Position numbers and translations under genes: made by a program
Shown: piece by piece, positions 53,480 to 64,000 of the stretch
How positions within the stretch are numbered: position 1 is the first letter of the stretch
Layout of the letters: each line of letters begins with the position of its first letter
Assembly: GCA_963082975.1 (NCBI GenBank)
Contig: OY720350.1
Span: forward strand, 11,812,910-11,876,909
Reading direction: 5' to 3'
Length of the DNA: 64,000 nucleotides
Origin: Labia minor
Taxonomy: Eukaryota; Arthropoda; Insecta; Dermaptera; Spongiphoridae
The notes under the pieces: generated by a model
Databases searched by the model: none
Told to the model about the DNA's origin: nothing
What the model saw: the letters and a program-made list of their open reading frames with translations, nothing else

Positions 53480-56400
53480 AAAATAATAAATTCGCTCATT
53501 TTACATCATAAAAATATTAAAAAAATATATTATTCATATTTATTACTAAAAATTATTTTTTTATGCCGAAAACCTAAGGTCATCCTACGATGATCTTTCA
53601 TAATTTTTTCGGTAAAATTAAAAAATGAAATTTTTAAAAATAAATAATAAATTCGTTCATTTTACATCATAAAAATATTAAAAAAATATATTATTGATAT
53701 TTCTGATGAATAATTATTTTTTATGCCGAAAATCTAGGGTCATCCTACGATGACCTTTCATAATTTTTTCGGTAAAATTAAAAAATGAAATTTTTAAAAA
53801 TAAATAATAAATTCGTTCATTTTACATCATAAAAATATTAAAAAAATATATTATTGATATTTCTGATGAATAAGTATTTTTTATGCCGAAAATCTAGGGT
53901 CATCCTACGATGACCTTTCATAATTTTTTCTGTAAAATTAAAAAATGAAATGTTTTAAAAAAAATAATAAATTCGTTCATTTTACATCATCAAAATATAA
54001 AAAAAAATATTATTCATATTTATTACTAAAAATTATTTTTTTATGCCTAAAACCTAAGGTCATCCTACGATGACCTTTCATAATTTTTTCGGTAAAATTA
54101 AAAAATGAAATTTTTAAAAATAAATAATAAATTCGTTCATTTTACATCATAAAAATATTAAAAAAATATATTATTGATATTTCTGATGAATAATTATTTT
54201 TTAATGCCGAAAATCTAGGGTCATCCTACGATGACCTTTCATAAATTTTTCGGTAAAATTAAAAAATGAAATTTTTAAAAATAAATAATAAATTCGTTCA
54301 TTTTACATCATAAAAATATTAAAAAATATATTATTCATATTTGTTAGTAAAAATTATTTTTTATGCCGAAAACCTAGGGTCATCCTACGATGACATTTCA
54401 TAATTTTTACGGTAAGATTAAAAAATGAAATGTTTTAAAAAAAATAATAAATTCGTTCATTTTACATCATAAAAATATTAAAAAAATATATTATTCATAT
54501 TTATTACTAAAAATTATTTTTTTATGCCGAAAACCTAAGGTCATCCTACGATGACCTTTCATAATTTTTTCGGTAAAATTAAAAAATGAAATTTTTAAAA
54601 ATAAATAATAAATTCGTTCATTTTACATCCTAAAAATATTAAAAAAATATATTATTCATATTTCTTAGTAAAAATTATTTTTTTATGCCGAAAACCTAGG
54701 GTCATCCTACGATGACCTTTCATAATTTTTACGGTAAGATTAAAAAATGAAATGTTTTAAAAAAAATAATAAATTCGTTCATTTTACATCATAAAAATAT
54801 TAAAAAAATATATTATTCATATTTATTACTAAAAATTATTTTTTTATGCCGAAAACCTAAGGTCATCCTACGATGACCTTTCATAATTTTTTCGGTAAAA
54901 TTAAAAAATGAAATTTTTAAAAATAAATAATAAATTCGTTCATTTTACATCATAAAAATATTAAAAAAATATATTATTCATATATCTAATTAAAAATTAT
55001 TTTTTTATGCCGAAAACCTAGGGTCATCCTACGATGACCTTTCATAATTTTTTCTGTAAAATTAAAAAATGAAATGTTTTAAAAAAAATAATAAATTCGT
55101 TCATTTTACATCATAAAAATATTAAAAAAATATATTATTGATATTTCTGATGAATAATTATTTTTTATGCCGAAAATCTAGGGTCATCCTACGATGACCT
55201 TTCATAATTTTTTCGGTAAAATTAAAAAATGAAATTTTTAAAAATAAATAATAAATTCGTTCATTTTACATCATAAAAATATTAAAAAAATATATTATTC
55301 ATATATCTAATTAAAAATTATTTTTTTATGCCGAAAACCTAGGGTCATCCTACGATGACCTTTCATAATTTTTTCTGTAAAATTAAAAAATGAAATGTTT
55401 TAAAAAAAATAATAAATTCGTTCATTTTACATCATAAAAATATTAAAAAAATATATTATTGATATTTCTGATGAATAATTATTTTTTATGCCGAAAATCT
55501 AGGGTCATCCTACGATGACCTTTCATAATTTTTTCGGTAAAATTAAAAAATGAAATTTTTAAAAATAAATAATAAATTCGTTCATTTTACATCATAAAAA
55601 TATTAAAAAAATATATTATTCATATTTCTAATTAAAAATTATTTTTTTATGCCGAAAACCTAGGGTCATCCTACGATGACCTTTCATAATTTTTTCTGTA
55701 AAATTAAAAAATGAAATGTTTTAAAAAAAATAATAAATTCGTTCTTTTTACATCATAAAAATATTAAGAAAATATATTATTGATATTTCTGATGAATAAT
55801 TATTTTTTTATGCCGAAAACCTAGGGTCATCCTACGATGACCTTTCATAATTTTTACGGTAAAATTAAACAATGTAATTTTTAAAAATAAATAATATATT
55901 CGTTCATTTTACATCATAAAAATATTAAAAAAATATATTATTCATATTTATTACTAAAAATTATTTTTTTATGCCGAAAACCTAAGGTCATCCTACGATG
56001 ACCTTTCATAATATTTTCGGTAAAATTAAAAAATGAAATTTTTAAAAATAAATAATAAATTCGTTCATTTTACATCATAAAAATATTAAAAAAATATATT
56101 ATTCATATATCTAATTAAAAATTATTTTTTTATGCCGAAAACCTAGGGTCATCCTACGATGACCTTTCATAATTTTTTCGGTAAAATTAAAAAATGAAAT
56201 TTTTAAAAATAAATAATAAATTCGTTCATTTTACATCATAAAAATATTAAAAAAATATATTATTCATATTTCTAATTAAAAATTATTTTTTTATGCCGAA
56301 AACTTAGGGTCATCCTACGATGACCTTTCATAATTTTTTCTGTAAAATTAAAAAATGAAATGTTTTAAAAATAAATAATAAATTCGTTCATTTTACATCA

Positions 56401-58410
56401 TAAAAATATTAAAAAAATATATTATTCATATTTCTAGTTAAAAATTATTTTTTTATGCCGAAAACCTAGGGTCATCCTACGATGACCTTTCATAATTTTT
56501 TCTGTAAAATTAAAAAATGAAATGTTTTAAAAAAAATAATAAATTCGTTCATTTTACATTATAAAAATATTAAAAAAATATATTATTGATATTTCTGATG
56601 AATAATTATTTTTTTATGCCGAAAACGTAGGGTCATCCTACGATGACCTTTCATAATTTTTACGGTAAAATTAAACAATGAAATTTTTAAAAATAAATAA
56701 TATATTCGTTCATTTTACATCATAAAAATATTAAAAAAATATATTATTCATATTTATTACTAAAAATTATTTTTTTATGCCGAAAACCTAAGGTCATCCT
56801 ACGATGACCTTTCATAATATTTTCGGTAAAATTAAAAATGAAATTTTTAAAAATAAATAATAAATTCGTTCATTTTACATCATAAAAATATTAAAAAAAT
56901 ATATTATTCATTTTTCTTACTGAAATTATTTTTTTATGCCGAAAACCTAGGGTCATCCTACGATGACCTTTCATAATTTTTTCTGTAAAATTAAAAAATG
57001 AAATGTTTTAAAAAAAATAATAAATTCGTTCATTTTACATCATAAAATTATTAAAAAAATATATTATTGATATTTCTGATGAATAATTATTTTTTATGCC
57101 GAAAATCTAGGGTCATCCTAAGATGACCTTTCATAATTTTTTCGGTAAAATTAAAAAATGAAATTTTTAAAAATAAATAATAAATTCGTTCATTTTACAT
57201 CATAAAAATATTAAAAAAATATATTATTGATATTTCTGATGAATAATTATTTTTTATGCCGAAAATCTAGGGTCATCCTACGATGACCTTTCATAATTTT
57301 TTCGGTAAAATTAAAAAATGAAATGTTTTAAAAAAAATAATAAATTCGTTCATTTTACATCATAAAAATATTAAAAAAATATATTATTCATATTTCTAAT
57401 TAAAAATTATTTTTTTATGCCGAAAACCTAGGGTCATCCTACGATGACCTTTCATAATTTTTTCTGTAAAATTAAAAAATGAAATGTTTTAAAAAAAATA
57501 ATAAATTCGCTCATTTTACATCATAAAAATATTAAAAAAATATATTATTCATATTTATTACTAAAAATTATTTTTTTATGCCGAAAACCTAAGGTCATCC
57601 TACGATGACCTTTCATAATTTTTTCGGTAAAATTAAAAAATGAAATTTTTAAAAATAAATAATAAATTCGTTCATTTTACATCATAAAAATATTAAAAAA
57701 ATATATTATTGATATTTCTGATGAATAATTATTTTTTATGCCGAAAATCTAGGGTCATCCTACGATGACCTTTCATAATTTTTTCGGTAAAATTAAAAAA
57801 TGAAATTTTTAAAAATAAATAATAAATTCGTTCATTTTACATCATAAAAATATTAAAAAAATATATTATTGATATTTCTGATGAATAAGTATTTTTTATG
57901 CCGAAAATCTAGGGTCATCCTACGATGACCTTTCATAATTTTTTCTGTAAAATTAAAAAATGAAATGTTTTAAAAAAAATAATAAATTCGTTCATTTTAC
58001 ATCATCAAAATATAAAAAAAAATATTATTCATATTTATTACTAAAAATTATTTTTTTATGCCTAAAACCTAAGGTCATCCTACGATGACCTTTCATAATT
58101 TTTTCGGTAAAATTAAAAAATGAAATTTTTAAAAATAAATAATAAATTCGTTCATTTTACATCATAAAAATATTAAAAAAATATATTATTGATATTTCTG
58201 ATGAATAATTATTTTTTAATGCCGAAAATCTAGGGTCATCCTACGATGACCTTTCATAAATTTTTCGGTAAAATTAAAAAATGAAATTTTTAAAAATAAA
58301 TAATAAATTCGTTCATTTTACATCATAAAAATATTAAAAAATATATTATTCATATTTGTTAGTAAAAATTATTTTTTATGCCGAAAACCTAGGGTCATCC
58401 TACGATGACA
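53480..58410. repeat. 25-monomer spaced repeat (offset 4,015 bp)
   Basis: TTCGCTCATT (53491/57506) and TGACATTTCA (54391/58406) recur 4,015 bp apart. Between them both copies share diverged monomers with CATCATCAAAATATAAAAAAAAATATTATT, ATAAATTTTTCGG and the head TTTGTTAGTAAAA. These are among the most mutated monomers in the window. Confidence 0.82.
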
Positions 58411-61400
58411 TTTCATAATTTTTACGGTAAGATTAAAAAATGAAATGTTTTAAAAAAAATAATAAATTCGTTCATTTTACATCATAAAAATATTAAAAAA
58501 ATATATTATTCATATTTATTACTAAAAATTATTTTTTTATGCCGAAAACCTAAGGTCATCCTACGATGACCTTTCATAATTTTTTCGGTAAAATTAAAAA
58601 ATGAAATTTTTAAAAATAAATAATAAATTCGTTCATTTTACATCCTAAAAATATTAAAAAAATATATTATTCATATTTCTTAGTAAAAATTATTTTTTTA
58701 TGCCGAAAACCTAGGGTCATCCTACGATGACCTTTCATAATTTTTACGGTAAGATTAAAAAATGAAATGTTTTAAAAAAAATAATAAATTCGTTCATTTT
58801 ACATCATAAAAATATTAAAAAAATATATTATTCATATTTATTACTAAAAATTATTTTTTTATGCCGAAAACCTAAGGTCATCCTACGATGACCTTTCATA
58901 ATTTTTTCGGTAAAATTAAAAAATGAAATTTTTAAAAATAAATAATAAATTCGTTCATTTTACATCATAAAAATATTAAAAAAATATATTATTCATATAT
59001 CTAATTAAAAATTATTTTTTTATGCCGAAAACCTAGGGTCATCCTACGATGACCTTTCATAATTTTTTCTGTAAAATTAAAAAATGAAATGTTTTAAAAA
59101 AAATAATAAATTCGTTCATTTTACATCATAAAAATATTAAAAAAATATATTATTGATATTTCTGATGAATAATTATTTTTTATGCCGAAAATCTAGGGTC
59201 ATCCTACGATGACCTTTCATAATTTTTTCGGTAAAATTAAAAAATGAAATTTTTAAAAATAAATAATAAATTCGTTCATTTTACATCATAAAAATATTAA
59301 AAAAATATATTATTCATATTTCTAATTAAAAATTATTTTTTTATGCCGAAAACCTAGGGTCATCCTACGATGACCTTTCATAATTTTTTCTGTAAAATTA
59401 AAAAATGAAATGTTTTAAAAAAAATAATAAATTCGTTCTTTTTACATCATAAAAATATTAAGAAAATATATTATTGATATTTCTGATGAATAATTATTTT
59501 TTTTATGCCGAAAACCTAGGGTCATCCTACGATGACCTTTCATAATTTTTACGGTAAAATTAAACAATGTAATTTTTAAAAATAAATAATATATTCGTTC
59601 ATTTTACATCATAAAAATATTAAAAAAATATATTATTCATATTTATTACTAAAAATTATTTTTTTATGCCGAAAACCTAAGGTCATCCTACGATGACCTT
59701 TCATAATATTTTCGGTAAAATTAAAAAATGAAATTTTTAAAAATAAATAATAAATTCGTTCATTTTACATCATAAAAATATTAAAAAAATATATTATTCA
59801 TATACCTAATTAAAAATTATTTTTTTATGCCGAAAACCTAGGGTCATCCTACGATGACCTTTCATAATTTTTTCGGTAAAATTAAAAAATGAAATTTTTA
59901 AAAATAAATAATAAATTCGTTCATTTTACATCATAAAAATATTAAAAAAATATATTATTCATATTTCTAATTAAAAATTATTTTTTTATGCCGAAAACTT
60001 AGGGTCATCCTACGATGACCTTTCATAATTTTTTCTGTAAAATTAAAAAATGAAATGTTTTAAAAATAAATAATAAATTCGTTCATTTTACATCATAAAA
60101 ATATTAAAAAAATATATTATTCATATTTCTAGTTAAAAATTATTTTTTTATGCCGAAAACCTAGGGTCATCCTACGATGACCTTTCATAATTTTTTCTGT
60201 AAAATTAAAAAATGAAATGTTTTAAAAAAAATAATAAATTCGTTCATTTTACATTATAAAAATATTAAAAAAATATATTATTGATATTTCTGATGAATAA
60301 TTATTTTTTTATGCCGAAAACGTAGGGTCATCCTACGATGACCTTTCATAATTTTTACGGTAAAATTAAACAATGAAATTTTTAAAAATAAATAATATAT
60401 TCGTTCATTTTACATCATAAAAATATTAAAAAAATATATTATTCATATTTATTACTAAAAATTATTTTTTTATGCCGAAAACCTAAGGTCATCCTACGAT
60501 GACCTTTCATAATATTTTCGGTAAAATTAAAAATGAAATTTTTAAAAATAAATAATAAATTCGTTCATTTTACATCATAAAAATATTAAAAAAATATATT
60601 ATTCATTTTTCTTACTGAAATTATTTTTTTATGCCGAAAACCTAGGGTCATCCTACGATGACCTTTCATAATTTTTTCTGTAAAATTAAAAAATGAAATG
60701 TTTTAAAAAAAATAATAAATTCGTTCATTTTACATCATAAAATTATTAAAAAAATATATTATTGATATTTCTGATGAATAATTATTTTTTATGCCGAAAA
60801 TCTAGGGTCATCCTACGATGACCTTTCATAATTTTTTCGGTAAAATTAAAAAATGAAATTTTTAAAAATAAATAATAAATTCGTTCATTTTACATCATAA
60901 AAATATTAAAAAAATATATTATTGATATTTCTGATGAATAATTATTTTTTATGCCGAAAATCTAGGGTCATCCTACGATGACCTTTCATAATTTTTTCGG
61001 TAAAATTAAAAAATGAAATGTTTTAAAAAAAATAATAAATTCGTTCATTTTACATCATAAAAATATTAAAAAAATATATTATTCATATTTCTAATTAAAA
61101 ATTATTTTTTTATGCCGAAAACCTAGGGTCATCCTACGATGACCTTTCATAATTTTTTCTGTAAAATTAAAAAATGAAATGTTTTAAAAAAAATAATAAA
61201 TTCGTTCATTTTACATCATAAAAATATTAAAAAAATATATTATTCATATTTATTAATAAAAATTATTTTTTTATGCCGAAAACCTAAGGTCATCCTACGA
61301 TGACCTTTCATAATTTTTTCGGTAAAATTAAAAAATGAAATTTTTAAAAATAAATAATAAATTCGTTCATTTTACATCATAAAAATATTAAAAAAATATA

Positions 61401-63560
61401 TTATTCATATTTCTAATTAAAAATTATTTTTTTATGCCGAAAACTTAGGGTCATCCTACGATGACCTTTCATAATTTTTTCTGTAAAATTAAAAAATGAA
61501 ATGTTTTAAAAATAAATAATAAATTCGTTCATTTTACATCATAAAAATATTAAAAAAATATATTATTCATATTTCTAGTTAAAAATTATTTTTTTATGCC
61601 GAAAACCTAGGGTCATCCTACGATGACCTTTCATAATTTTTTCTGTAAAATTAAAAAATGAAATGTTTTAAAAAAAATAATAAATTCGTTCATTTTACAT
61701 TATAAAAATATTAAAAAAATATATTATTGATATTTCTGATGAATAATTATTTTTTTATGCCGAAAACGTAGGGTCATCCTACGATGACCTTTCATAATTT
61801 TTACGGTAAAATTAAACAATGAAATTTTTAAAAATAAATAATATATTCGTTCATTTTACATCATAAAAATATTAAAAAAATATATTATTCATATTTATTA
61901 CTAAAAATTATTTTTTTATGCCGAAAACCTAAGGTCATCCTACGATGACCTTTCATAATATTTTCGGTAAAATTAAAAATGAAATTTTTAAAAATAAATA
62001 ATAAATTCGTTCATTTTACATCATAAAAATATTAAAAAAATATATTATTCATTTTTCTTACTGAAATTATTTTTTTATGCCGAAAACCTAGGGTCATCCT
62101 ACGATGACCTTTCATAATTTTTTCTGTAAAATTAAAAAATGAAATGTTTTAAAAAAAATAATAAATTCGTTCATTTTACATCATAAAATTATTAAAAAAA
62201 TATATTATTGATATTTCTGATGAATAATTATTTTTTATGCCGAAAATCTAGGGTCATCCTAAGATGACCTTTCATAATTTTTTCGGTAAAATTAAAAAAT
62301 GAAATTTTTAAAAATAAATAATAAATTCGTTCATTTTACATCATAAAAATATTAAAAAAATATATTATTGATATTTCTGATGAATAATTATTTTTTATGC
62401 CGAAAATCTAGGGTCATCCTACGATGACCTTTCATAATTTTTTCGGTAAAATTAAAAAATGAAATGTTTTAAAAAAAATAATAAATTCGTTCATTTTACA
62501 TCATAAAAATATTAAAAAAATATATTATTCATATTTCTAATTAAAAATTATTTTTTTATGCCGAAAACCTAGGGTCATCCTACGATGACCTTTCATAATT
62601 TTTTCTGTAAAATTAAAAAATGAAATGTTTTAAAAAAAATAATAAATTCGCTCATTTTACATCATAAAAATATTAAAAAAATATATTATTCATATTTATT
62701 ACTAAAAATTATTTTTTTATGCCGAAAACCTAAGGTCATCCTACGATGACCTTTCATAATTTTTTCGGTAAAATTAAAAAATGAAATTTTTAAAAATAAA
62801 TAATAAATTCGTTCATTTTACATCATAAAAATATTAAAAAAATATATTATTGATATTTCTGATGAATAATTATTTTTTATGCCGAAAATCTAGGGTCATC
62901 CTACGATGACCTTTCATAATTTTTTCGGTAAAATTAAAAAATGAAATTTTTAAAAATAAATAATAAATTCGTTCATTTTACATCATAAAAATATTAAAAA
63001 AATATATTATTGATATTTCTGATGAATAAGTATTTTTTATGCCGAAAATCTAGGGTCATCCTACGATGACCTTTCATAATTTTTTCTGTAAAATTAAAAA
63101 ATGAAATGTTTTAAAAAAAATAATAAATTCGTTCATTTTACATCATCAAAATATAAAAAAAAATATTATTCATATTTATTACTAAAAATTATTTTTTTAT
63201 GCCTAAAACCTAAGGTCATCCTACGATGACCTTTCATAATTTTTTCGGTAAAATTAAAAAATGAAATTTTTAAAAATAAATAATAAATTCGTTCATTTTA
63301 CATCATAAAAATATTAAAAAAATATATTATTGATATTTCTGATGAATAATTATTTTTTAATGCCGAAAATCTAGGGTCATCCTACGATGACCTTTCATAA
63401 ATTTTTCGGTAAAATTAAAAAATGAAATTTTTAAAAATAAATAATAAATTCGTTCATTTTACATCATAAAAATATTAAAAAATATATTATTCATATTTGT
63501 TAGTAAAAATTATTTTTTATGCCGAAAACCTAGGGTCATCCTACGATGACATTTCATAAT
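57500..63560. repeat. 32-monomer spaced repeat (offset ~5,140 bp)
   Basis: The same diverged set appears a third time: TTCGCTCATT at 62647, CCTAAGATGACC near 57115 and 62256, and TGACATTTCA at 63546. Offsets are 5,140-5,141 bp. The interval is longer than the preceding 25-monomer one because of the extra 9-monomer duplication at 60.5-62 kb. Confidence 0.8.
59980..62060. repeat. 9-monomer duplication (1,446 bp offset)
   Basis: A monomer that has lost one A (GTAAAATTAAAAATGAAA) is found at 60526 and 61972, 1,446 bp apart, each preceded by the AAACGTAGGG monomer and followed by the E-type head. The same linked set is also at about 56831, 3,695 bp (23 monomers) upstream. Confidence 0.8.
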
Positions 63561-64000
63561 TTTTACGGTAAGATTAAAAAATGAAATGTTTTAAAAAAAA
63601 TAATAAATTCGTTCATTTTACATCATAAAAATATTAAAAAAATATATTATTCATATTTATTACTAAAAATTATTTTTTTATGCCGAAAACCTAAGGTCAT
63701 CCTACGATGACCTTTCATAATTTTTTCGGTAAAATTAAAAAATGAAATTTTTAAAAATAAATAATAAATTCGTTCATTTTACATCCTAAAAATATTAAAA
63801 AAATATATTATTCATATTTCTTAGTAAAAATTATTTTTTTATGCCGAAAACCTAGGGTCATCCTACGATGACCTTTCATAATTTTTACGGTAAGATTAAA
63901 AAATGAAATGTTTTAAAAAAAATAATAAATTCGTTCATTTTACATCATAAAAATATTAAAAAAATATATTATTCATATTTATTACTAAAAATTATTTTTT

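Larger units (their letters stand above)
20087..64000. repeat. Uninterrupted satellite array, right segment
   Basis: About 273 monomers in one orientation, with no inserted DNA, coding sequence or RNA gene visible on either strand. The conserved box is present throughout. Diversity is confined to a limited set of head and body variants plus rare point changes, which are reused in block order. The array continues past the right edge, where the last monomer is cut in its T-tract. Confidence 0.97.

Noticed and set aside
20087..64000. Additional degraded retroelement copies or host exons in the right part
   Set aside because: Reading through, each interval is accounted for by satellite monomers. 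No segment with non-satellite composition like 5276-5887 was seen.
1..64000. Telomeric repeats (TTAGG type) or rRNA/tRNA genes
   Set aside because: No tandem TTAGG/CCTAA run exists; CCTAAGG and CCTAGGG occur only once per monomer. No conserved rRNA or tRNA segment is present.

Overview
The window is almost entirely one tandem satellite DNA array from a eukaryotic, probably arthropod, genome. The monomer averages about 160.7 bp, measured from the spacing of private variants. One monomer counted by hand has 30 G/C in 160 bp, about 19%. Roughly 62 kb of satellite corresponds to about 385 monomers. No functional host gene, rRNA, tRNA or CRISPR array is visible on either strand. The arthropod call rests only on the one recognisable protein fragment, which resembles the C-terminal end of the reverse-transcriptase ORF of Jockey-clade non-LTR retrotransposons.

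Each monomer has two parts. One is a conserved box of about 45 bp holding most of the G/C, centred on an inverted repeat (GGTCATC-CTAC-GATGACC). The other is about 115 bp of nearly pure A/T with long A- and T-tracts. At least seven 'head' variants (named A to G here) combine with several 'body' variants. The combinations recur in fixed order, so the array is organised in higher-order repeats (HORs).

Layout: 1-4,978 is a roughly 20-monomer HOR (3,213 bp). 4,979 to about 6,145 is a displaced block carrying the first retroelement copy. About 6,146-9,230 resumes the first HOR. About 9,230-14,100 and 18,555-23,425 are two copies of one segment, each carrying a retroelement copy; a 19-monomer (3,049 bp) tandem duplication lies at 11.4-17.5 kb. 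23.4-34 kb holds 8-monomer and 32-monomer repeats. 34-50.8 kb holds a 15-monomer (2,411 bp) tandem pair, repeated as a pair 8,360 bp further on. 50.8-64 kb holds 25-, 32-, 23- and 9-monomer spaced repeats plus small dimer duplications.

The only non-satellite DNA is one 645-bp, 5'-truncated, poly(A)-tailed non-LTR fragment, present three times (5,276, 10,104 and 19,430). All three sit at the same position in the monomer, have the same 12-bp target-site duplication and encode identical predicted proteins. This shows one retrotransposition into a satellite monomer, followed by spread of the insertion through satellite amplification. Each copy carries a 182-codon open frame whose first 15 codons are satellite. 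It lacks the catalytic reverse-transcriptase domain and is best treated as a pseudogene. Observations beyond the plain array are the out-of-register junction at copy 1, a short hammerhead-ribozyme-like core in one monomer subfamily that fails helix tests, a nuclear-receptor-like palindrome in nearly every monomer, and a 15-codon micro-ORF in many monomers.
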